The notes under the pieces were generated by a model. It searched no databases, had not been told where the DNA came from, and saw only the letters and a program-made list of their open reading frames with translations. Shown piece by piece: positions 10,776 through 19,620 of a DNA stretch of 64,000 nucleotides; position 1 is the stretch's first letter; every line of letters begins with the position of its first letter. The stretch covers positions 496,001 to 560,000 of the forward strand of contig CP145426.1 in NCBI GenBank assembly GCA_036867785.1, in the 5' to 3' direction. This DNA comes from Plasmodiophora brassicae (taxonomy: Eukaryota > Endomyxa: Phytomyxea > Phytomyxea > Plasmodiophorida). A program made the translations under genes and the position numbers.

Positions 10776-11740
10776 TTACACGATAGGAGCACCGCCAGAC
10801 ATCGATTGCCGATGACATCGCTTCATCCACGGCTTGCAGACGTCGTCGCCGACGTCATCTCCTGGCAGATGATTGGGTTGGGCTATGGCAGGCGAGTAGT
10901 GCCCGGCATATGCAGCACGTGCAGGGAAGGACACGAACCCGCGGATGTCGTGTGGCGCCAAGCCATACAGCCGAGCAGGACCTTCATGGCCGCGACCAGC
11001 GCGCCGATCCATTATCTCAAGCAGCCAATTCGCTGCAAGTTGGCCGCCGCGCAGATCGACATCAATGGGCGCAGCGGATCGTCGCGGGCGTTTCGTCAGG
11101 ACGACGTGAAGCGCGCCGCGCCATTCGGCGTACACGGCGCCCGTCAGCGCCGATTCGCCGTCGACGCCGTCGCGAGCAGGGAGATGTTGGACAGGGCAGC
11201 GTCGATTTGACGCATGACACGTTGGTACATGGCCGCGGGCGACAATACTTGCTGACTGGGTAATGGACCCGTACCGGGGCTGAACGGGATGACGTGAGGT
11301 GCTAATGAGGAACCAGGACGCGGGAAGGCCATCCTCCTGGCACAAACGGAAACGACGACGACAATGCAAAGGACGCCGGCGCCGACGGCGGCTAATACGA
11401 ACAGCCTCAGAAGAGTCGCAAGATCGGTAACCCAGTGCCTTAGGTCCTGCGGTGACGAAGACAAAGCGTCTGTTACAGGAGCCGTATGACTGACGCCGTC
11501 GACATCGATGGTTCCTTGGTCGACAATCTCATGCCGACGCCGACAGGCGAACTGGATGCTCTCACCTTTGTCGACATCCTGGCAGGTGCCCTTGCACTTC
11601 GCGATCCGCTTATCGAACAGGAACACGACCTGGTCCAGCCGTCGCGGGAACCCATCGATCAGGAAGTTGCAAGCGCCCACCTCGGCGCGCGACGTCAGTT
11701 GAAGCCGACAACCACCGCCATCGTCGGCTTCGATGGCCAC
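10776..11740 (-). pseudogene. Third lectin-receptor copy fragment, joined to a nucleoside-monophosphate-kinase-like piece
   Basis: One open minus-strand frame (11740-11144) joins two unrelated pieces. Its first part contains CNFLIDGFPRRLDQ, the NMP-binding signature of UMP/CMP and adenylate kinases. From about 11575 it matches the stalk, membrane helix (11420-11340) and cytoplasmic tail of copies A and B. The lectin domain, LRRs and signal peptide are absent. Downstream (10990-10800) lies the second copy of the YGLAPHDIRGFVSFP block. No kinase P-loop or lid is present, so neither half can work as its parent does. It is best read as a fused pseudogene left by segmental duplication, although the frame across the join is open. 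Confidence 0.6.
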
Positions 11741-11884
11741 AATGCTGCCGAAAGCCGACGTCCCGAAACGCCGCAGTACCCAGTCGGCATCATACGAAGC
11801 TCTGCCCGACTGCGACAGTACAACGGAGTCTCCTGATCAGTGAACCAACCTAGGCCTGCCGCGGTGGATATATATTCAACGGCG

Positions 11885-12886
11885 TCACAACGTGACACGA
11901 CCGTAAACGGGGTGATGATCGGACAGGTCTGCGTTCGTGATCGGATGCCTGGCCGTGTGCACACGAAGCGTAGTTGCGTTGGGCAGAGATGATTGCCCCC
12001 GAAGGCGCAGCGACAGGACATAATCCAAGTGTTCGTGCTTCGTGTCCCCAATGCGCGCCATGTAGGAATTCGTGTCCGGATCCATCGAGTGATCCGGCGT
12101 TGTGCGACGCTTTGTGAGCGTCATCGGGGCCGCTTGCAGCACGTGCACCATTTCGTTCCATTCCTCCGTTTCCTGGTCGCTGGCCGCCTCCGCATACCCG
12201 TTGACGTTCAAGTCGCCGGCCACGATCATCACATCCAAGCGGGCGTTCTCTTCCCGGTCGACGAACTGCCGAATCTGCCGAAGCTGATCCTGTCGTACCT
12301 CTCGAGCCGCTTCATATGCCGTATTAGAGAACGATACACACAGCGGATCGTTCGCCTGGAGGTGCGTCCCAATGATCCCCACCGATTTGCCGTCGATGCG
12401 GGTCTCGACGAAGATGATCCCCTTTGCTGCGAAACAGTCCAGCCCGCAGCACTTTTGGAATGTCAGCGATGATTCCCGAATCAGCATCGATCGTAACGCG
12501 ATCATAACGCCACCATTAATCAAGAACGGGTGGCGCGCAGGCTTCACAATGTGGTCGAAGCCCATGAGCGACAGGTCGTTGGCCAAGCGATTCACCGTCG
12601 ACTTGGCAAACGCCTCCTGCAGGACGTCGACCACGTCGAGTCGCGGCGATCGCATGACTTTGGCCGAGGCGATATGTTCAACGCGGTCGACGTTGGGGAC
12701 GTACATCACCCACTGGAGGGTCGATGGGAACGATTGCACGTTGTACGATACCAAGTTGACAACGCCGCGTTCGGGTGTCCGGTGACGTCCCCAGATCGCC
12801 TCGCGTGCCGGGTTCCAATGTGCCATATGAATGATCAGACAGGCCAATAGCGGGGCCCATTGGCGGAAACGGGTTGAGGAGTGCAT
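11885..12886 (-). CDS. Secreted sphingomyelinase-like EEP phosphodiesterase
   Basis: Single-exon gene of 333 codons. The first 30 residues look like a signal peptide. The rest is an endonuclease/exonuclease/phosphatase fold of the neutral sphingomyelinase (sphingomyelinase C) type: SYNVQSFP with the metal-site Asn, DVLQEAF with the catalytic Glu, INGGVMIALRS, CCGLDCFAAKGIIFVE (the CG.D..KG signature that separates this group from nucleases), IGTHLQA, GDLNVN and the terminal DLSDHHPVYG Asp-His pair. All key residues are present. Known members cleave sphingomyelin to ceramide and phosphocholine; the substrate here is inferred. Secretion suggests action outside the cell or in an endomembrane lumen. 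The lack of introns, unlike most neighbours, would fit retroposition or horizontal gain, but base use is host-like. Confidence 0.8.
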   Translation of the reverse strand: MHSSTRFRQWAPLLACLIIHMAHWNPAREAIWGRHRTPERGVVNLVSYNVQSFPSTLQWVMYVPNVDRVEHIASAKVMRSPRLDVVDVLQEAFAKSTVNRLANDLSLMGFDHIVKPARHPFLINGGVMIALRSMLIRESSLTFQKCCGLDCFAAKGIIFVETRIDGKSVGIIGTHLQANDPLCVSFSNTAYEAAREVRQDQLRQIRQFVDREENARLDVMIVAGDLNVNGYAEAASDQETEEWNEMVHVLQAAPMTLTKRRTTPDHSMDPDTNSYMARIGDTKHEHLDYVLSLRLRGQSSLPNATTLRVHTARHPITNADLSDHHPVYGRVTL

Positions 12887-13311
12887 CGATCACCTCCCGC
12901 TCGGTACGCGACGCGCGAACGCTGACGTTGTCGACAATGCAGCCCAGCCGTGTGTCGTGGAGAGTCCTGTTGACCGCGTTGGCCGGGTCAGGTCGCAGTG
13001 CAGGGACACCGGAATTTGATTTGCCGCACTGCAAACTCCCTGGATGGGGTACTATGACATGCAGGGCTCGGATGTCGAAAATAGCTTTTCCGTTATATGA
13101 ACACATCGTCGGAGGAAGAGGTTGTGCCGAACGTTCGGCAGAGCGTCGACGAGGCATTGGCCCGCATGGGCTTGCAAACCTGGGGCGATTGAGCAATATC
13201 TGGGGCTCTTGATAAATAGAGACGCTTGCGTTTGCGATCCTCTTGCGCTGGGGCGCTTGAGGTCTATTCTGACAAACAATCTACAGAGGAAAGACGTTAT
13301 CCGGTAGCAAA
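12887..13311. other. Intergenic region with a possible short coding start
   Basis: A short plus-strand frame at 13097 reads MNTSSEEEVVPNVRQSVDEA and then a stop about 30 codons later. It looks protein-like but no continuation could be fixed. Nothing else is supported here. Confidence 0.3.
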
Positions 13312-14456
13312 ATGGACACCTTCCCCGTACCCTTCCCCTTATGTACGGTCGGGGGCACTGCGACCCCGTCGGCGCAATCTACGGCAAGAGAGACGTCTTT
13401 CGGGGCGTCTGCAGTTGACGAGTTCGTTCTACCTACCGATCGTGCTGTTATCGACTTGCGTTCCAGGGTTCACTTTGCTTGTTGACGGCGTTCTAGGTCG
13501 GTGCTAACGAAGGTCGGCGGCGTCATGTTCGACTGGGCGCCGCTGGAGCCACAATATAAACGCACAGCCTATTTGACATGGACCTGTTCGTCCGCGAAAT
13601 TGCCACACTCGAGTACCGGGCCAGCAGCTTGAAACTTCCGTACTCGCCACCTCCACGTAGCGGGGCCGGCATCCAGCACCAATGACAGTCTATCCGCTCC
13701 ACAGATCAATACGCATGGTCGAAAGAGGAGCGCCTGGCCCTGTAGTACTGCAGAGCGCGGTCGCCAAGCGCATGCACCCCGTGGTCGTTGCCTTGGTCAG
13801 TACAGCACGACGGTCACGCGACCATACCGTATCCGTCAGATGTGCAGATGTCAGGTGCTTGAAACGTCGTTGCGCTCCATCAGGCTCGTTCAGCTTCTGC
13901 AATGCTCATCATCATATCCTGCTCGTCCGGGCCGCGGAAGAACGCGTCTCTGCCGGACGCGACATCGTAAGATCGCCCGCATCAGCGATGAGCTGAGCGC
14001 CGGCCTTGATCGGCCTCCGCCACAACAGGTTCCCGGGAGGCGACTTCTGCGAGAACCTGCTCCCGCTGCTGCCAGAGCGTGGTGTTCAGCTCGGCGCGGT
14101 GCGCCTGCAGCCGGGTGCTTCCACCACCATCGCAGGTTGATGCATATTATGGTCGCGGCGCCGTGCGCATCTGGGGTGTCGGGTGCGTCTGGGGTCTGTT
14201 GTTGTTCCTGCCGTTGGGCAAACCGTCACGAACGAACACGACGAGTTGATCACCGACTGACGTCGGTCTCCCCAGCGACGACACCCGGCTTGGACACGAC
14301 GATTGCCTGCGCTGACACCAGATTCAGGTACGGCTCGTCGCAACGTTCCCAACGCACCAGTCTCCTCCCGTGTCGTGTCACGGTGCGCCCTGTTGTGGCG
14401 TGCCCCGCAGACGTGTCACTACTGTCCTCCGATTTGCACGCCCTAATAATGCCCTA
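13312..14456 (+). CDS. Unidentified multi-exon gene (tentative)
   Basis: Several short plus-strand stretches look like coding exons separated by GT...AG introns of about 50 nt. One starts MDTFPVPFPLCTVGG at 13312 and runs to VDEFVLPTDRAVIDLR near 13450. Another starts MDLFVREIATLEYRASSLK at 13579 and may splice (GTAGCG to CCACAG, about 13655-13708) to HQYAWSKEERLAL. A third near 14030-14110 reads GGDFCENLLPLLPERG. An ATATAAACG box lies at 13553. No family was recognised, and it is not certain that these pieces form one gene; 13312 and 13579 could be two alternative starts. The last 300 bp may belong to the 3' region. Confidence 0.3.
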
Positions 14457-14929
14457 ATTGGCAGGTGCTGTGCGCCAGGCATCCACACGGCACACATGCA
14501 CAGCGGCGGCGTCATCCGGATCTGGTTGCGTTGTATTCCTCGAGTTCTTGCCAGTAGACGGTCCAGACGCAGTTCGCGCAGTTGCAGCCGCAGCAGCTCT
14601 CCGGCGACGGCTCCTTCGGCGGGTACAACGGGCAGAACGCGCGACACGCCCGCCGCGGCTCCACCGCGTCGTCGCCGGTGCGCCGCTCGCTCAACCGACG
14701 CTCCAGGTCGGCGAACGCCTTCATCCCGGCGCTGTCCCTCGTACTGAGCCACCTGCGCCACGCTCGCCGGATCGCCATCGACGGCCACAGCGCCGCAACA
14801 CAAAAATCGGTCGCGACGTCGCCCACATTCCACAGCAGCACATTTTTCAGTGCGGGAAGGTGTGCCGGGCGCGGAATCACAATCGGCAGCTGCATCCGTT
14901 GTCCCGTCATTTTGGTTATTGTTCCGGGG

Positions 14930-16840
14930 ATGACGTTGCCGAAGGAACGGCTGGAGTCGTTCCTGTGCCCGATCACGTTGGAGGTGATGGTCGACCCGGT
15001 CGTGGCGGCGGACGGGCACTCGTACGAGCGCAAGGCGATCTCGAGGTGGATCCGTGGGCGGGGACGGGCGACGAGCCCGGTGACGAATCTGCCGCTGCGG
15101 TCGCGGGACCTGCGACCCAACTACGCCCTGAAGCAGGCGATACACGAGTTCACGGCGATGCACGCCGCGCAGCACCCGCGTCCGATATTTCGTGCGAAGC
15201 GGAGGACTCGGAAACGGATTCGAGGCAAACCCAAATCCGAGACGACGTCCCAGATCACTCTTGAACAAATGTTCGGGGAATTCTCGGAGACCCTCTTCAC
15301 ATCGCCACCAGGCTCGTTGCCGTCGTTTCCGAATCCGTCTCCAGTTTCCCCGCCCTTTTCAGCAGGCCTGAACAGTGGTACGTCGCCATTGCCATCGACG
15401 CCATCAGCACGACAACCATCGAACCAGTCGCAATTTGCGACTGCCTCCTCGACTGCTTCCCGTTGCGAGGCTTTAGTGTCCGGATCGCCTGGTCCGTTGG
15501 TGCCTCCAACCCAGGAGCCGTTTCAGTTTTCGTTTGGGTCGTCGTCCTCGTCATTCCAGACTGCGTCTCAAAATGGTGACCGCTCTAAATCGCAGACGAA
15601 ATCGGCCCCTTCGTTGCCATCAGACCAGCAGGCTTGTTCGTTTTCGTCTGGGCTCCCAGGCCAGATGCCATGTAATGCCTTTGCAATGCCTGATTTGCGT
15701 GCACCTCCAGTAAGCTCGTTACCGTTCGACTGCGGGTCACTATCGATCGGACAACCGAAGGGCGGTACTACCGCTTCGTTCTCGCTTGGGTCGCCGTCAT
15801 CCAGCCAGCCATTTTCTTTGTCGAATGGCACAACATCATCGCCGTTTGCCCCTTCGTTCTCCGGCAAGTCGTCAGCTGATCCGGTGTCGACTGTCGAATC
15901 GTCGTCGGCTCAGAAGATTGCACCATCCAATGCCTCGATTGCGCCCGGAACGTTCTCGACGCTGTCAAGTGCGCATTTGGCGTCCGTCCTATCACAGCCT
16001 CGCATTGCAAACGGTTCGCCACTGTTTTTCTCGTCACCAACGAACAAAGCTTCTTCAGAGCCAGCTCCGTCGTTCGCGCCGGAACCATTCCCATTTGCTC
16101 CGTTGTTCACGATTGGGTCGTCGTCGACCCGCCCGAAGGCAAGCACAGGTTCAGTTGCTCTCGGACATTCGGCATCGTCGCCGAGCGCACCAAGCGGCAT
16201 CTCGTTCGACAGATCATTGACGAATCGGTCGACAGCGGGTGCAGCAATCCCATCGACGACCAGTACGAACTTCGCGTTTGGTTCATCAGGTTCAAACCAA
16301 TCGGATGCGACGCCAGTTTTGTTTGGAACGTTGTCATCAACCGAAGCACCGGCCGACAAGCCACCGTCTGTCATCGATGCACTTCCATTTCAGCAAGCAG
16401 GTTTCAGAGGGCTCTTTCCATCATCATCATCATTGTCGACGAGCAACACTGTCCCGGTCACGTTCGGGGTCACTGACTCGCAACCTGCAAGCGGGACGTC
16501 GGTCTCCTTCACTTCAGCACAGGCAACGTTCTCTTTCGGAGCGCCGTTGAACGAACCCGCGTTGTCTACCGGTCGCGACAACGTCCTGTTCACATCCGGG
16601 ACGTCGTCAGCAAGGTTCCCTGGTCACCAAGTTACAGGCGAGTCTCTGTTCACCGTCGGGCCAGCACTGACAACGTCCTCTCTCGGGCCGGCGTCGTCGA
16701 ACGATCTGGCGCCATCTGCCGCCCGCAACGGTCTCCCGTATGCGTTTTCGTTTGGGCCGCGGACCAGTGACGGGTTCGAGCAGTCGCTTGACACGTCGTC
16801 GTCGTCGCCGTCCAACCGTAAGAGGCCTCAGAACACGTAA
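14930..16840 (+). CDS. U-box domain protein with FG-nucleoporin-like tail
   Basis: The frame is open upstream, but ATG 14930 places the U-box at the amino end as usual, giving 636 codons. Residues about 5-75 are a complete U-box: FLCPITLEVMVDPVVAADGH, then SYERKAISRWI and ATSPVTNLPL, with the Pro/Cys E2-contact region intact. The other 550 residues are low-complexity Ser/Thr/Pro-rich sequence with scattered FG motifs (FSFGSSSSS, FAFGSSG, FSFGAP, FSFGPRT) like FG-repeat nucleoporins. U-box proteins act as E3 or E4 ubiquitin ligases, and FG repeats bind karyopherins and form the pore phase. A ubiquitin ligase that enters nuclear pores or condensates is an inference. No intron is seen. The large antisense frame over 14378-15268 is a shadow of this gene. 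Confidence 0.8.
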   Translation: MTLPKERLESFLCPITLEVMVDPVVAADGHSYERKAISRWIRGRGRATSPVTNLPLRSRDLRPNYALKQAIHEFTAMHAAQHPRPIFRAKRRTRKRIRGKPKSETTSQITLEQMFGEFSETLFTSPPGSLPSFPNPSPVSPPFSAGLNSGTSPLPSTPSARQPSNQSQFATASSTASRCEALVSGSPGPLVPPTQEPFQFSFGSSSSSFQTASQNGDRSKSQTKSAPSLPSDQQACSFSSGLPGQMPCNAFAMPDLRAPPVSSLPFDCGSLSIGQPKGGTTASFSLGSPSSSQPFSLSNGTTSSPFAPSFSGKSSADPVSTVESSSAQKIAPSNASIAPGTFSTLSSAHLASVLSQPRIANGSPLFFSSPTNKASSEPAPSFAPEPFPFAPLFTIGSSSTRPKASTGSVALGHSASSPSAPSGISFDRSLTNRSTAGAAIPSTTSTNFAFGSSGSNQSDATPVLFGTLSSTEAPADKPPSVIDALPFQQAGFRGLFPSSSSLSTSNTVPVTFGVTDSQPASGTSVSFTSAQATFSFGAPLNEPALSTGRDNVLFTSGTSSARFPGHQVTGESLFTVGPALTTSSLGPASSNDLAPSAARNGLPYAFSFGPRTSDGFEQSLDTSSSSPSNRKRPQNT

Positions 16841-17290
16841 AGCACCGAAAGTATGATTGGGTTTAGTAACGTGCGTCACCAGGCGCAATCAGCCATCGCC
16901 CAGTGCCCACCTGCGTACCGACCGTCACCGTCCCACTCCTGGGTCTTCCCTTCCCGATAGTAGTCCCAGGGCATTAAGCGCATAGGTGTGCTCTAAGTGA
17001 GCCCAAGGGGCCCGCCTGGCCTATCGCGGCGGCCCCTGTCATCGTATATGCAGTGACAGCCGGTGGCGACTTCATCGGCATCGCGATCCGACCGCCACTC
17101 CATCCGATTCAGGAGCCTGCTGATTCTCATGTTACCGACCTGGCCATGCCCGCATTTCACCATCGCGAATTCCATTGTCGTGTCTGCGACGCGCTATGTG
17201 GCCTTCAAATCTCGGCCGACACCATTGGCATCTTCGCGATCACCTGCCGGATGACTCGACTAGCTCACCTGGTCGGAACGTCGATCACCA
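16841..17290. other. Intergenic, nothing recognised
   Basis: 450 bp between the U-box gene and a membrane-protein gene. It holds no long coding frame with a domain, no repeat and no RNA gene that I can see. Confidence 0.5.
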
Positions 17291-18080
17291 TTGATGGCCG
17301 CCCCGCGTCGCACCCTCTGGCGCTTGCTTAAATGCATCGCCCTATTCGCCACCATCACGTTCCTGTTGCTGGCCGTCCTGCATGTCACCGTTCAGGTGTC
17401 TTTGTCGTGCAACTTAGACTACGCCGGCATCGTCATTTTCGTTTCGTTTACCTATCTCTGTTTGAGATCGCCCCTGTTCTACGTGCAGAACCGTTACGAC
17501 CAGTTTCCGTGCGACGCGAGCCGGACGCGTTCGGTGAGCTCATCGGGCACCGTCGCCAATGCGGTCGGCGCGAACGTTATCACGCAGGGATTGGCTCCAT
17601 TGGCCGTGAACGTGACCAGCAGGTGGTTGTCCACCCTCGAGACGCTGTCATTTCACGCTGTCGGCAACGTTGACAGAACTTGCTCTACTGGGAGCAGGCC
17701 ACATCAGCGTTGGACGTGCCCGACGAAACAATCGACGTGTTGTTCAACGACGATATCCGTCGGCTCATTCAGATCGAGGTCAACGTCGCGTTCAATCTTA
17801 AGGTTGACCCTATGTACCGTGTGGTGGGACCTGTCTAACGAAACCGCCCAGCAGGAGCCGTTAGCATTGCAACGAGACGCCCGGGAACTTCAGGTCGCCG
17901 TACTGTGGTCGTTGGTCAACTGACGGCAACGGCGTCCAGCAAACGTTTGCTGCTTCGTCAACTGAGACCAGGTCCGCATCACTGCTCGGCGTGCATCCGT
18001 CCCTTCTGATTCGTGACGTGTCCAGCATGATGACGGCGGATGTGTCCCTGCGCTCCATGACAACGCCCATGTTCAACGAG
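17291..18080 (+). CDS. Unidentified membrane protein gene (tentative exon map)
   Basis: ATG 17294 opens with MAAPRRTLWRLLKCI and a long hydrophobic helix (ALFATITFLLLAVLHV), which looks like a signal anchor. The reading frame then probably changes through short introns. A protein-like piece at 17690-17830 reads LYWEQATSALDVPDETIDVL and VEVNVAFNLKVDP-type sequence, and another piece follows to about 18080. No domain was recognised. The hydrophobic start is clear; the rest of the structure, and the end, are guesses. Confidence 0.35.
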
Positions 18081-18180
18081 CTCTTGAATTGCGTGCATGG
18101 CCGACGAACAGTAATCTCAGGTCAGCGTCGGCCGCAACAGGCAATAATTATATGGATGATTTAGAACGACTGAATACAGT

Positions 18181-19477
18181 TCAAGACACATCGTCATCAT
18201 CGTCGTCATCGTGTTCTTCGTCTGCCGGTATCGGCGGGTCGTAGACGACGGCGCCGACCTGCAGCGATTTCGGACGATTTAGGGCGTGCTCCTCAACGAG
18301 TCGGAACGACCCATCAACGTTGACGACGAATTCCAACAGGATCACGTCGTCGTCGCCGTCGGTGATGATGAGCAAGCGCTGGTCAACCCATCGCCCAATG
18401 CATCGCGTTCTTCTCCGGTTCCTCTGACCGGCTAGGCGAACCTACGTTTGGCATCAGCAATGGGGCACCCAACAGTCAGACTCTGCGACAACCTGGAACC
18501 CAGATCTCGACATCACTGACGACAGTATGCTGCCCGATGACGACGACTTAACCTATGTGGAACGTTAGGCACGACGGCGTCTGACCATAACGAACGTCGC
18601 GTTACGAGAGTTTCAGGCGCGAGGACGTACACGTGGACGGTGTCGGTATCAGATGTTGACGACAGGAAGTGACCGGCGGCGTCGAACGCCAGTGAGGACA
18701 CGCGAGCGGACGTAATTCCTCTGCGGAACTCGTGCAAGATCTCGCCGGTGCCAACGTTCCATACGCGAATAACCGTGCCACGAAGCGACGCCGTTGCAAC
18801 GAGCGTCCCGGGCGCGTTGAACGCCACGGCGGCCAAGGCTGTGCCATGCGCATGGATCAGCGTGTGCACGCGCACCAGGTCCAGGTCGAGCAGCGCCAGG
18901 CTCGACTCGTGCGTCGAGATCGCCAGCATCCGTCGGACAGCATTAACGGCACTCGTCCCCGTTGCATTCATCGGCGTCGTCTGCGATTGCATCGACTGCA
19001 GCGTCGACAGGTCGAACACGTGGAACGACGTCTCCAGGACAGCCACCAGCCTGCGATACGTCATCAGCGAGGGATGCTGCTGTTGACGTGCCCGTGGGAA
19101 TGGCAACCGTGTTGGCAACAGGTGAACAGCGACAACGGACGATCGGAAATCGAAGTCGGCGACGGCATCGCCGGTCTGCGCGTTGACGAGCCGCAACCGT
19201 CTGGGGGAGAACGCGGGGTCCTCCGCAGTGCCCACCAGGGCGACTGTAGAACATCAGCGACTGGCGGCAACATCGGTTGATATGCCCTGCCCGTCTATGT
19301 ACCGAGGGGCGTGTCCTCCAGCTGGGCCATGCGGCATGCGCCCGTGCCGGATCGGTCGACGAGCACGCCGAACGGACGGATCTGGTAGATGGAAAACGAG
19401 CGCGCGCGCCCGACCAGCACCGCCGTCGACGCCGCATTGAAATCGGCGCAGAGCAGAGCGTCGCCGCCGGTGGCCAT
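18181..19477 (-). CDS. ATG18: PROPPIN family beta-propeller (Atg18/WIPI-like)
   Basis: WD40-like seven-bladed propeller that binds PI3P and PI(3,5)P2 in autophagy and endosome work. Exon 1 starts at 19477 (LLCADFNAASTAVLVG) and ends at GAGGACACGCCCCTCG. A GTACAT...CTACAG intron joins it in frame to VALVGTAEDPAFSPRRLRLV. Exon 2 includes FRSSVVAVHLL and the diagnostic phosphoinositide-binding motif FRRG within EILHEFRRGITSARVSSLAF. A 53-nt intron follows VYVLAPETL. After a second probable intron the last exon (about 18385-18181) reads RLLIITDGDDDVILLEF, which fits the last blade, and ends in a run of seven Asp. The last two splice sites are less certain than the first. Which PROPPIN subfamily it belongs to cannot be settled by eye, so the symbol is provisional. 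Confidence 0.75.
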
Positions 19478-19620
19478 CAGCGGCGGAGAGTGCCGAAGAT
19501 GGCCTCAGTGGCGGGGGCGCCCCCCCGGACTCCGTGGCGGACTTGGGGCGGGGCGACGTGCCACTTGGCGGCACGTGGGCCGTGGCGTGCTTCGGCTGTT
19601 CATTTCGGCGGCAAACGACA
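19478..19620. promoter_or_regulatory. Short divergent promoter region
   Basis: Only 143 bp separate the start of the minus-strand PROPPIN from the start of the plus-strand acyl-CoA synthetase. The stretch is very GC-rich with a GGGGGCGCCCCCCC tract. Both genes must draw on it, so a shared two-way promoter is likely. No TATA box is seen. Confidence 0.45.

Noticed and set aside
14378-15268. Long minus-strand open frame of 296 codons
   Set aside because: Antisense to the U-box domain, Arg-rich, no domain. It is a shadow of the GC-rich codon use of the real gene.
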